Source: Thereva unica (Eukaryota > Arthropoda > Insecta > Diptera > Therevidae). Taken from it: 64,000 bases of DNA. How positions within the stretch are numbered: the stretch's first letter is position 1; each line of letters opens with the position of its first letter. Location of the stretch: contig OX465284.1 of assembly GCA_949987705.1 (NCBI GenBank), forward strand, positions 70,913,470-70,977,469. Reading direction: 5' to 3'. The notes beneath the pieces were generated by a model. The model did not search any database and was not told where the DNA came from. It saw only the letters and a list, made by a program, of their open reading frames with translations. Both the position numbers and the translations under genes were made by a program. Shown here piece after piece: positions 30,660 through 43,047 of this stretch.

Positions 30660-31715
30660 TCGCAATGGCGAATTTTTAATTACTATGAAACATTTCCATT
30701 GTCGCTCCAGAGCATCTAAAATTTCCCAGGATTTTTTTAATCGCATCCATGAAGTCTTAAGACTAAACTCATCACGTATAGCAAGACGATAAGAAGCATA
30801 TTGTAACATTGTAACTTTTGTACGTGGTAAGTTAGCACGTGAAGTAGAATGTAAACTGTGTGCTATATTGACATGCCAACCCCTATCACCATGTGGAAAT
30901 AATAATGGATAAGCCAAAGGCTCCAAAGAAGGATCAAGAACAGAAACAGAACGAACTTCATTTGTTGTTTTTGAAAAAACAATCATATTTCGTTCGAAAG
31001 GAGGCTCACCATCATCGTTTTTGAAAATAGCAGCACATCAGTTTGTACAGCATCATTGAAACGACGAATATCAACTTGGTTATTAACTTTTTATAGAAGC
31101 TTCAGCTGCAATATTCTCAGGTCTTTGACAATATTCATACATGGACCTGAATGAGTGAACAAAAGGATTAATCCGATCTAACTCCAAACCTATTTCACGC
31201 ATAATATCAATATTACATTCAATATTCGCATTTCTATTCATTCTATGATTAGCAGCAGTATCTACATCATAGAAATACAATTGTGCATAACATGGAGGTC
31301 GGCCATAGCCAGGAATTAAGGCACCAGTTCGGTGATAGAAAATGTTATGGATTTTAAAATGATAAATGCCATTTGCAGTGTCATTTGACAAATTACACTC
31401 AGAGCTAGTCATTGCAAAGGCAGCATTATACGAACGAATATTTGCAAAAAAAATATTAGAACGATTTTTAATACCACTTTCATTCGAAGTTAATCCTTCA
31501 AAAAAATTATTGAAAAAGTAATTTTGAGAAAGTGGAGGTAGATTAACTTTGCCTTTATGAAAACACAAAGAAAATTCCTCAGTATTACGTAAAGTTACTT
31601 CAGTCAGAAAATGTTTGGCACGACAAAAATGACAACTCATATTAAAAGAACTACACGAAAACGAATCAAAATCAACCGGAATAACATTCAAAGCACATTT
31701 AAAAGAATCAGTCAA
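30660..31715 (-). pseudogene. Helitron Rep/helicase N-terminal domain fragment
   Basis: Two frames on the minus strand make up the Helitron-like N-terminal region. The first (31715-31083, 210 codons) has CHFCRAKHFLTE, CFHKGKVNLPPLSQ, IRSYNAAFAMTSSE, YHFKIHNIFYHRTGALIPG and PPCYAQLYFYD. The second (30986-30680) has LEPLAYPLLFPHGDRGWHVN and YASYRLAIRDEF. All match the Helitron_like_N pattern in order. The HUH nuclease motif and the Pif1 helicase are missing. A frame break lies near 31040-31080. Confidence 0.88.
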
Positions 31716-31759
31716 AATTTCTAAAGGTGCAATGAATCAATTAAAATTTCTAAAGGCAT

Positions 31760-32180
31760 TCGCCAAAAAACGAACGGCAGCCCCTTACACAATACAACTC
31801 AATAATACTATACACAAAAGAGTATAAAAAAAATACACGCACAAAGTGACCGAGTTTTTTTATGTCAGTTATGCCGCCAAAAATCCACACAAACGCTTGT
31901 TTTTCTCTGTTTCTCATTCGCTTCACTGCAACGGCATTTGTTTCAATCGTAGGCTACTCAGCTCTACGTTGATGCTCACAAAAAATTCAAATTTTCCAAC
32001 GGCTTTTTAAAATTCGAAAAATTAAAATCGCTATAACTTTTTTATTCATGAATCGATTTCGTTGAAATTCCTTATTACAAAACTATGCCATAAAAAGAAC
32101 ATTTTCTAAAAATTTAAACGAAATCGGTCCACGAACAAAAAAGCCTTAGCGTGTACAAACTTTTTGTTTGCCTATTAATA
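31760..32180 (-). other. Helitron 5' non-coding region
   Basis: Non-coding sequence between the Rep fragment and the TC terminus, AT-rich. Nothing else recognised. Confidence 0.6.
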
Positions 32181-33418
32181 TATAAGATAAGATTACAGAA
32201 CTCAGAACACATGCAATGTTCTCCAATGGAATATCATCAAAAGGGAAAAAATTTGGAGTGGCATTTTTGGTGGACAGCTCAATAAAATCGAGCATCATTG
32301 ATTTTAAAGATATCAGTAGAAGAATATCTGCCTATAATCAACATATACACGCCCCAACAGAAGCCAGCAAGATAAAGAAAAGGATAAGTTCTACGACTCC
32401 CTGCTAAGAGCTTTTAATCAATTTAATCAATATCGTTTGAGGAGAAAGGATCATGGGAGACGCTAATTCGAAAATAGGAAAGGAAGAGGAATTCATTGGC
32501 ATCATAGGCAATTATAGCCTGGACAACCACACTAACAACCATGGTACTCGCCTAATTGATTTTGCCGCATCTCGCGGAATAGTCACTATCTCCATCTTTT
32601 TTCGAATGATGTGGATATCAGCCGACGGGATTACGAAGAACCAGTTTGACCACGTTCTAGTAGAGTAGAGAAGCACAAACAATGTATTAGATGTCAGATT
32701 CTTCAGGGGAGCATGATGTGGCTGCGACCATTTCATGGTTGAAATCAGGTATAGAGCGAGTAGCGACACAAATAAGTCGAAGAACGCCCAGTATGGAAAA
32801 AATTAATGTGGAAAATTTAAAATTGGAAGGAACACGAACGAGATACAACGAAGACTTACGCGAAGAAGAGTACGCCCTCGGATTGGTAGGAAGAAGAAAC
32901 AGGAACGATTGGTTTGACCAAGAATGCAAAGCAGCATTAGAAGAAAGAAATAAAAGTCAGGGAGTGTGTATATTGCTAGACCGACCAGGACTAGAATGGA
33001 AGCCTTTAAAGCAAAACGACGACATTCAGATCGAATGTTAAGGAAAAATAAAAAGGGAGCCACAAAATGTGAGAATCCTGGACACTAGCTAGAATTTTAG
33101 CAACAAAAACATTAGGTTAGCCTATAAGGATATAAGGTTGATTACTGACAAAGTTAAACTCACAACTAGTATATATAGAGACGACAATGGCGGTATTATT
33201 AGTAGCCCAACGCCAGTGCAAAATAAATGGAAAAACTACTGCTTAGCTAAAATGCTCCAATATCAACAATAAGGAGCACAGCGGAGGATCATATAATAAT
33301 AACCAAACCTTGTAAGAGGTTAAAAACGTCATAAATAAGCTCAATAACAATAAAGCCTTTGGAGGAGACGAAATTGCTGCTGAGCTACTTAAGTACTGCG
33401 ACAACAAAGTCGTAGAAT

Positions 33419-33712
33419 GGGCGCATCCAGCGCACTCAGCGGAAAAGCCGCTTAGCTGAACAGCACAGCGTAAAAAGTAACTCAGCGATATGTGTCGGCT
33501 GGATGGGATAACTGAGTTCAAATATATTTTGACAGCTAAATTAATTTTTTCTATTTTAAATGACATCAATTCACTACCGCTGAACTACTTAGCATAAAAT
33601 TTTTACGCTGAGAAATTTGCCAGCCGCTGAGCTAAGCGGCTTAGTTCAGCTAGTCATCCAACGAACTCAGCACTTAGCCGCTACTCAGCTGCTGAGTGCG
33701 CTGGATGCGGCC
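33419..33712. mobile_element. MITE with 3-bp target duplication
   Basis: A 294-bp non-coding element. Its ends are inverted: the left starts GGGCGCATCCAGCGCACTCA and the right ends with the inverse of GGCCGCATCCAGCGCACTCA. It is flanked by AAT on each side (33416-33418 and 33713-33715). Many CTCAGC and GCTGAG motifs occur inside. The 3-bp A/T duplication and GG-starting tips suggest PIF/Harbinger, but no transposase is present to confirm it. Confidence 0.85.
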
Positions 33713-34069
33713 AATGTCTACATAGGCTAATAAGTAGGATATGGAATAAAGAATCGCTATCGCAAAACTAGAAGAAAGCATTCATATGCCCAGTACACAA
33801 TAGCGGCAACCGACTCTGTTGCAGAAACTTTAGGGTTATATCACTACTAAGCTCAGGTTACAAAGTATTCACCAATATCCTAAAAGATAGGATAGAACCT
33901 TTTGTTGAGAAAATAGGGTGACTTCGTAAATGTAAAATTTAAGCAGGAGTCGGTTTAAGTTAAGACTTCATAAATGTCACAGTTTTAAAGCACTGTGTTC
34001 ATAATTGCATCGTAAACGTCAAAACTTTGCATTGAAATGGGAATTTCGGCATCATGAATTGCTATGATG

Positions 34070-34217
34070 CAAAATGATTAGTTTTACAAATTTTACAAAA
34101 ATTTTGTGTGCTTTCCTTGTGCCACATTAAAACGATCGCATATTTCACGAAAACTATTTTGATTAACCATCTTCCACAATGTAAGGTATAGGCTGTAAGG
34201 CCCGTTTCAAGTTGGAA
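34070..34217 (-). pseudogene. Harbinger-like transposase, downstream fragment
   Basis: On the minus strand the frame reads SFREICDRFNVAQGKHTKFL, matching the helix-turn-helix segment FREI..RF.V..G..H....I of PIF/Harbinger transposases. It is cut at 34217 by the truncated LINE; the upstream part lies at 35640-35953. Confidence 0.65.
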
Positions 34218-34741
34218 AAATTGAGTCAGTTCAACGTAGGTTCGTTCGATTCGCATTGAATCACCTTCCTTGGGAAGACCCTTTAATTCTTCCACCATAT
34301 GAATACCGACTTAAGTTACTCAACTTAAACACTCTCCACAAGCGCCGTGAGGTGGCCGATGTTGTTTTCGTCCACCAGCTTCTTAATGGACGTGTCGACT
34401 CAGGTTTTCTAAGGCGCCGTGCGTCGTTTAGAGAGAGCCGAAAAAATCTGAGAGGACCACCGCTCTTACACATCAACTCCTCTAACACCAATTATGGCCG
34501 ATTTGAGCCTGTTAATCGCATGTTCATTAATGTAAATAAAAATATTAATGTTTTTAGCGTAAGCACTAACAAAGACCTGCTTAAAAGGAGTCTATTTGTT
34601 GTCTCATGACTGTTTATGTGTTTCGCATGCAATTTTTATTGGTACTTAATCTTTTATGTATGCATGTCTCAGCTGAGTCACGGCAGTGGTAAATATTTCT
34701 CAGCCCTGCTGGGAAGTGCGCCTTCTGTGTTAGAAGGGAAA

Positions 34742-35453
<712 letters not shown>

Positions 35454-35508
<55 letters not shown>
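35454..35508. repeat. (TA)n tract, right part
   Basis: About 55 bp of TA leading into the GTAGGTATGTATGTGTATG end of the LINE, equivalent to the end of the tract at 20363. Confidence 0.95.
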
Positions 35509-35510
<2 letters not shown>

Positions 35511-35639
35511 GGTATGTATGTGTATGTATATATAGATTTTCATGCTTAGCTGAAAAGTGCGCCTTCTGTGCTAAAGGGTTAACTCTTGAATTTTCAAATA
35601 CATAAAATATTTTTGAGGATTGGTTTCTTTTTGAATGAA

Positions 35640-35953
35640 AGATTTCAGTCTTAACAAACTTATTATATATAATATTTACTTACAACAAATGTTCCTTTTT
35701 CCATTCTAAAATATGGAAAATGGAAACTATCGTCTGGATATTCATTAGTTAAGTTTTTAAAAGATAAAATTTTCGGCACCTTTCTCTTTACTTGAGTAAG
35801 TAATAGTTTTTTCTTTTTTTTTTGTTTTTCTTTTATACTTCGCATTTTTTTTATTAAATTATCATTTAGCGGTTCTACATTTGGTATTGAATGTTTTAAA
35901 ATTAACTTTACAATAACTTTTTTATCCACTTTGTAAAAATGTATAAACCGCAC
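35640..35953 (-). pseudogene. Harbinger-like transposase N-terminus
   Basis: A 96-codon minus-strand frame has a lysine-rich region (KEKQKKKKKLLL) and then EYPDDSFHFPYFRMEKGTF. That resembles the D..F...FRM....F.. start of the PIF/Harbinger catalytic domain. It is interrupted downstream by the LINE at 34218-35588. No stop lies in the frame before the LINE. Confidence 0.6.
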
Positions 35954-36850
35954 ACTTCATAAATGTCAAACTTAAAACTGCACAACTTTGTCTAAGCTTT
36001 TACTGAACTTTGACTTGACTGCATTAATACTGTTGTCTGACACAGTTTATTGGCATTTACGAAGTCACCCATACTAGCAAGTAGTAAGTAGATTTCTATT
36101 AGGAGCAAAGTAATGCTATATAAGTCTAAACAACGCCGCTAAAACATGGGCTCAGCAATCAAATGCAATGCGGGAGACTAATCAGAAAGGATACGCCTCA
36201 GGACTAACTTCACGATAGATAGCTACAATGTAGAGGTAGTGAAGAGCTTGAAATACCTAGGAACAATAGTGTCGTCTACAAATGAAGAGGTGGATCAAGT
36301 TAAAAACAGAATACAACAGGGCGATCGAAGTTTCTATGCACTGCGAACTGTAAAGTACTTCAATCAAGAGTGCTAAACAGGAAAACCAAAGTTGAACTCT
36401 ATAAATCTCTTATACGGCCTATGGCTTCTTATGGCTCAGAGGTATGGACTATGACCCAAAAAGTCGAGAACTTTCTAGGCGTCTTTGAGAGAGGCCCATT
36501 AAACGTAAACGGTATATGGAGACTCAGATATAATGACGAATTGTACCAAATCTATAAAAAGATAGACATCGTCAACTATGTCAAAATAAATCGACTACGA
36601 TGGGCAGGACATGTAGAGCGAATGCTGCAAAACAGAACAGTGAAGAAGATATATAAGGGAATCATAATCGGTGACAGGCCAGCAGGACGACCGAGGAATA
36701 GATGGTTTAAAGCCGTAGATACAGATGCTGCACACCTATTGGGCGAAACAAATAGGAGGACTCTAGCCAGTGAGCGAGAAGGTTGGAGGAGAAAGCTATT
36801 AAATATTATTCTATACAGTGTGTGAGAGCTTAACCGCGACAAAACCGCGC

Positions 36851-39800
36851 AAGCACGGAGAGGCAAGGGGGACTAGTAATCGGGAAAATAATATTTTGTT
36901 TGCGCGGTTCATGTCTGCACGTGTCTGTGGGTGTCTGCCGGCAGTATGAATATCAATGGATCAAATAAACAAAAATATAACTAGGGTCTGTCGTCTGTCG
37001 TCTGACGCGGCACGCTAGATGTGAATAAACGGGGTCTTTCGGTGCCGGGCATGGCACGTTTCGGCACGCTCGACGTTTGTAGTTATAAATGGACCTCAAA
37101 AAACCAAATATAGGCGCAAGTAAGTTGTGGCGTGTAGGCGGGCCATTATGATAATAAAATAATATGCATATTGAATCGGTAATCTGCTCGGAGTGCCGAA
37201 TTAAAATCTTTAGAGTGCAGGAATGGAGCAGGGCTCAATGGCTCATATACGTTCTTCTCTTCGATTCCTACGAAACAGCTTCGTCAATTTACAGTACGGT
37301 CGCAAATGACGAAAAGATTGTTGTTTAACAAACTTTTCATCATTCTACGATTGGATCGTACCGCGCACTAGGTAACAACGAAGGGATTCGTCTTTTATAA
37401 ATTTGAAATTACTGAGTTAGAGGAAATACTCTTCTTATTCTTTTTGGATCCGATAGTTAGCGGTATGAGTGGGACGTCCCCGCAATGGACACGCTGCTGT
37501 CGGTGCCGCTTTAAAAAATGCGGTTTGTTACCTAGTTTCTTCGGTATCCCGATGCTGGTCAATTCGGCAGGTCGACCACCCTCTTCCTTTCACACCCTGG
37601 ACTTAGGACCAGACGACGGCGGAGTTCCACACTCTCCCAATCCAATACTACTGGGAAAGAATGCTGATTTCGATGATTGAATTAAAGGCTTTCTCGCTTA
37701 TTATGATTAAAGGCGATGGCAGGATAAAGGCAAGCAATTGCTGTAAAGTAGAAAGATAAGAAAAAACAAAAGTTATATGTGTAGGTTGGAGAAAAATAGA
37801 AAGACGAAGGACCGCCGAAACCACCATCAACTCTTAGACGCTAGAGGGTCACTTTTACCCCTAGGCTACCAAGGCGGTCAAACAAGGGAAGTACTGTTAA
37901 TCTTTCATGAAACTGGCTCTATAGCTCCCTCAGTTTTATCGTGGATCGATCGTTTACCACGGGATCTGCCCTGAAACGACCACATATTCCAAATTCCCTA
38001 ACAATTCAATGGGATTCCTGAAGACATACAAGTTCCCACAGTCACGAGCTTGGACTGTCATTATGCGCTGGGGCGGCTCGAAAATCACAATGTCCCATGA
38101 CATTCTTAGGTGACGGTAGTTTCTGCTCCTCTATAGACATATTGAACCACAGTAATAATATATCAACTTAGTCAAATTTTATCGCTATTTCCACTGAAAT
38201 TAACGCCTTCCTGCCGCAGGGCTGTTTTTGACGAAATTTAAGACAACCCCCGAACTGGTGCAACATCTTAGAATTGAATCGTAAGGTTCATCTCCAGTTG
38301 CAAGAGAAGTTCCCAGATTGTCTAGCCTAGGCTTTCCACATATACCCTGTAAACTAAGCACTCCATGACTTCAACGTTCACCATGTCTAGAACGATATGA
38401 CGGACTAGTATGACGGGCGGTAGTACAAAAGCTAATTCCAAAGCTTGGTTTATCATAAAAACAGAAAGTAATCTTAATATACCTGCTACCTTCATGCAGC
38501 ACAAAACAAATACGATCAGTATTTATAAATCAAATTAACCTAAATATCATAAAGTTTCAATCAAAATCGTTTAATCGAACTTAACTAGAAACCATAGTCG
38601 AATACTAATCCGTTCTGACAGCATAAACAGGTTGCATTCATGTAAGAATGAAACTCCCGCCGCCATTGGAGAGCTGCCAACGCAAATCCCTATCGGATTT
38701 GAATTGAACGCTGAACGCTTTAATATCGTTGGCAATCATCGATTTCTTATTCCAATTAATTTACAACGTTTCTATTGAAAGTCACAAAATGTCGATAATC
38801 GTATGTCAATCGTGAACGCAGTCGACTAAAAACCACAGCCGAAGGAGAAGCCCTTTTGCCTTCCCGTCGGCGGACAGATCCGGCAACGACAACGACAACA
38901 ACGACAACGAGATGAACGACTGTCGCGGTACCATTCCGATGCCGGCTGATCATTAATTTCCAATCAATTAAAATTATAAAACGATCCCATAAACCTGTAG
39001 TCACCGTCTTGAAAGGAGGACGGATCTGCTCCCTGGCATCTTCGGATTCGGATTCCCCATTCCAATCAGTTCCCATTTGAGAAATTATTAAACGAAATTT
39101 ATTCGACTGCCAATTCCGATAGTTTTCTCCGCCGCGGACGGCCGCGTGGGGGGTGGGGAGGGGTCTGCCAGTTGCTGGGCTGCAGGAGGAGCCATTGAGG
39201 ACCTCTCTTTCACAGGCCCCGCAGCCGCTTTCCTTGACTCAGCGCCGCCATTCAGATCCGTTTTCTTTCGAGATTTTACTTCTTTCCATTTTTTCAATTA
39301 AGTCGAGGGCACAATTGTCGTATGTCATGTCATGCCCTGTCACAAGGACTCGCAATGACAACCAGAGATATGGCGGCAGTCCCCTCCGGGCTCGTCTTTT
39401 GGGGACTCTCGTCAATTTCGTGAATTGGGGAGGGACTCCCGCTTATTACAATGCGCCTTCGCCAAGATTTTCTGGAGAGATTTTTCTTGGGGCTCCAGAG
39501 AAATAAAAAAATCCATCGCCGAGGACGGGGGTGAGTGACAGACAGCCGACTCCGGATTTAGATTGATGGAGAAAACAGAAATTCATAATGAGAAAAATCC
39601 TCGTTTTTAGTTTTCAACTGGAAAATGTCGAACTGAAAATCTGGAATTGGATCGAAATCGGGCAAAACCAATTTTAGTTGTGACAGTTTTTTTTCCCATC
39701 TCGGACTTCTGGGAATTACCTTTCTCAAAGTTAAGGACTCGCAAAGTTAATGAAGTTTCTCAAAGGTTGGAGTCGACCCAAAAGTAACCTATGTGGACTT

Positions 39801-40646
39801 GTGTGGCTTGGAGCTGATATGCCAGTGACCTGGAAATATGTCGAATATTGTAATTTATCTATTTGTAATTAACTCTAACCGACCATAACCAATTCGTTTT
39901 CTAATTGATCTCTGGTATCCGTCACGGTTAAGTGCTCGACATTTGCTAAATATTATTAGACAGTAAATGGCGATTTCGTTCGTTGTGTAATTAATTTTTA
40001 TAATCAAATTGAACCCAAACAAAAAACGAAAGTACATATTTTGAAGTTATTGGGGCTTATTGCAATGGTTCGGCAGTTGCTGGTGTTTTTAACCGATTTA
40101 GGGTTATGGAGACAAAGTAAGAGTTTTTGAGGGATTATGTAATGGATATGGATTTGTAGGCTTGTGAAATATTGGTTATATAGGAAACTAGCTGGAACCT
40201 GGTGCGCCTCGCTGCACTCATCATAACAGACCCCATAAAAGAAGTTGTAAAAAATATTTGGACAACGCAGATTTCCCATCCACATAAGTGACTTAGGTGG
40301 AGCCATAACCATTGGAGCAGCATATTCCAGGTGATTATTATTTGAAACAATAAAGACACAATTTATTCATTGGGTCAGCTCAATCACAACATGCTGTAAT
40401 AGCGTTATTTATTTTAATTATTATTATTACTAGACCATGCACACAAGATAGAATCTTATAATTAGTACATACATTTATTTACATCGGTTGGACAGGAGGA
40501 TATGATAAGAGTAATAGAAAAATACATAATTAATAATACATAACTAAAGTATAATAGAGAGAAAGAAAACTTGTATTTGCAGATTATACCACCCTATTAG
40601 ATATATGATGAAAAAGACGCTTCTTGAAATAGCGGCTGAATCAGTG
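36851..40646. other. Unassigned, possibly low-copy host sequence
   Basis: I see no transposon signature or convincing coding frame in this 3.8-kb stretch. It includes a GC-rich patch with CpGs (39110-39260) and TCTGTCGTC repeats near 36985-37005. A conserved host exon or promoter could lie here, but the sequence alone does not show one. Confidence 0.4.
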
Positions 40647-40684
40647 CTCTGGAGTAGAGGTGGATAACTATCCATAGCCGACGC

Positions 40685-40750
40685 CATCGACAGTCACCGA
40701 TAGTTTTCACGAAAACATCGATAGACTATCGAAAGTCTATCGATAGTTTT
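40685..40750. repeat. TATCGATAG subterminal cluster, left
   Basis: Within 66 bp there are repeated CGATAG, ATCGATAG and CTATCGATAG motifs, near-palindromic, 30-95 bp from the left end of hAT-3. Similar clusters in hAT elements are transposase binding sites. The motif also resembles the DREF/BEAF site of flies, which cannot be separated from the sequence. Confidence 0.8.
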
Positions 40751-41608
40751 GACTTATTCAATACCAATGACGTTTCTTATTACATGCTGATGTTTTCGAC
40801 AACTAAATTATCATAATTATGCAGACTTATGCAGAATTAATTTTGGCCAAGGCAGTGACTAGAGTGGGATTTATCTGCAGCACGTAGCACGCTAAAGCGC
40901 TGTATATACAGCAGCCTGGCCCGCCACATCATCTTGCGGGGCTTGAGGCTAAAATTTGATTGGGCAACCCATATACTGAACACCATGTCAACGGTTAGCT
41001 AGACATATTGTCCACATACTCCAGGAACAGTAAAAACCGCCTGCACTCTGACCGAAGGCTAGTACGTCTTTAGTGACCGGACTTGATCGGGGCTCATAAA
41101 ATCTCTGATTACCGTTCTTCTTTTAAACCAGATCTTTTCGCCTTGCATCTCCATGCAGAGTTGGCACTCTGCCTCTTCTGACACAGTCCTAGGTTGTGTA
41201 GGTGAGATCAGTTATCCCACCCACCAACAGCCTAAGGTTGTAATGTATCCCCAAATAAGGCTGGATCTAAAGAGACAGGCAAGATTGTATCAAAAAAGTT
41301 CAAGGAACTTCTGAAGGAGTTCTAGAAACTTTCATCTTCTCCGGCTCATTTAACCATGTCCAGTCGAAGGTTCTTCCTGAAAGGCTCCGAGAATAACGGT
41401 TTTGGTACGGTTCTATGACTGTACCTAGCATCCCAGGAATAAGCGGTCTGGAGTGTTGACCCTGAAAAGTGCTCGCTGAGAACGCACCTCAAGGTTCAGA
41501 GAGGTGGAGAGGTTGGAAGTGTATGAAGAACCCTGCTTTTTGAGAAGACCCACTCTGTTGAAGGAGTCTGTGGAGAGTAGCTTTTGGAGTGTAGTTGCTT
41601 GTGGTAGA
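40751..41608. other. hAT-3 interior, left
   Basis: No ORF with recognisable similarity. The unbroken hAT-3 interior continues after BEL-1 at 49764. Confidence 0.4.
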
Positions 41609-42991
41609 TGTTCCGGCTATACTGAAAAAAGAAAATCAATAAAAAACCTAGGAAAAAGGAATTAAAAAATAAAAAACATCAATTTCACGATTTTTTCTAC
41701 TTTATTGAAAATAAACAAATAAGCTACATAAGTACACAAATTACAAACAAGAAAACAAAAACACACGCAAAAAGGACGTCACTATAAAAAACAATAACAA
41801 ATTCATACCTAAAAATAGAAAAAAAGGATTAGTTAAATGCAAATATTTAAATTACAAGTTCTTACCTTTTACAGGGGATAAACAATCCAAAATAATGATG
41901 AGAAACAATCCAGAAGATCCATCATAGAATATCTCCAAAAGCCGTCGGCAAATCACAAAGTCTGTAAACAAAAAAAGATTACTAAAATTGCAAACAGGTT
42001 CCACAAAAAAATACTTACCTGTCAACCCCAACGAAATAAGCTCAGGCTCCTCCTTGGTCATCCCCCACTAGAATCCTGAAAATATAAACTAAAATTAATA
42101 TATAAATTAAATACAAGATATGGGCAGATAAGGAACAGCTGATCAGACATCTAGTACATAACCCGAAATTATGTACTTCGAGAACGAAGCCCCCTACTAC
42201 AGGATAGCCGCAGCTATTATTTGAATAGAAATAAATACCGACGCACAGACGGCGTTAAATCAGATTGCTTTTAATCTTTCTAGAGTCTTGAACTAGAAGA
42301 TAAAATCTGTATTGAGGTTTTAGCAATAAAGCAATTTCAAAGCCTAAGTATCGAACTTAGCATTCTGGAAAGACAGAATTGAGGTCTTTTCCCAGTAAAG
42401 CCCGAATTAAAGACAGTTTTGAAGTCTTTAATACAGCAGTAACTTAATCACCAAAATTGATTTCAGCAGTTACTCTAACCAACCACAGAGGGACGAATTT
42501 GCGAAGAAACAAGGCAAAGCAGTCCAGCAAGCCACAACCAGGGCAGCAAGCAGCAACCAGGCAGCAAACAACAAGCAAATCCCAAGCGATTCCCAAGAAA
42601 CGAAACCAGAGTGCAGCAACACAAAGGTTATTCCTGGCTGTTCTAATTGCAGAACACATCAGGCGAAACATCGATCGTCATCTGACAGATAGGTGGCGTT
42701 ATCAATTAAGATATCAGAGCAAACAATATTTTGGTAATTCTTATTTACAAACAAATAAAGAATAATTTACGAATTTTCAAGTACTAAATCACGAATTAAT
42801 AACGAATTTAAGATTGAATTGAAATATTTTGGCAATTTGTTGAATTTTTATTGAATTTATATTTAAGAAAATCTAATAATTAATTGCGAATAAATAGTAA
42901 TTTGGTTATTGGAAAAAGTTATCTTTTTATTGAATCGCACCCTTCCGGCACCTTTTTATTGAGTCAGAAATTAAATTGCTAATTCTGAACA
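41609..42991 (+). repeat. BEL-1 5' LTR
   Basis: The LTR runs from TGTTCCGGCTATACTG to CTAATTCTGAACA. It should hold the promoter and polyadenylation signals; I could not place them precisely. An LTR-internal open frame of about 100 codons (42457-42765) is repeated in the other LTR and is not considered a gene. Confidence 0.96.
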
Positions 42992-42992
42992 T

Positions 42993-43010
42993 TGGTCCTT
43001 CGAGCCGGAT
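42993..43010 (+). promoter_or_regulatory. BEL-1 primer-binding site, tRNA-Tyr type
   Basis: The 18 bases TGGTCCTTCGAGCCGGAT start one base after the LTR and are complementary to the 3' end of tRNA-Tyr (acceptor arm and CCA). Identification is from memory of tRNA-Tyr sequences. Confidence 0.8.
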
Positions 43011-43047
43011 AGTGATTCAATAAGATAACTTAAGCCGCAATGCAAGC

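Larger units (their letters stand above)
30557..32187 (-). mobile_element. Internally deleted Helitron
   Basis: Read on the minus strand it starts TCTTATATATTAATAGG at 32187 and ends CTAG at 30557. A 13-bp palindrome, ACCGAATTTCGGT, lies about 16 bp before the end. This is the Helitron layout: 5' TC, 3' hairpin and CTRR. It sits between A and T, as Helitrons do. Only the N-terminal part of the Rep/helicase protein remains, and the length is 1.63 kb against the usual 5 kb or more. Confidence 0.75.

Noticed and set aside
37444..37680. 78-codon frame with several cysteines (RCCRCRFKKCG)
   Set aside because: Too short, no family match and no conserved spacing.
39153..39506. 117-codon frame in GC-rich patch
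   Set aside because: No recognisable domain, and opposite-strand frames overlap; GC-rich sequence gives long frames by chance.
42444..42765. Two overlapping 75-102 codon frames in the LTR
   Set aside because: Identical frames recur in the other LTR (49211-49532), overlap on opposite strands and have no family motif; probably chance.
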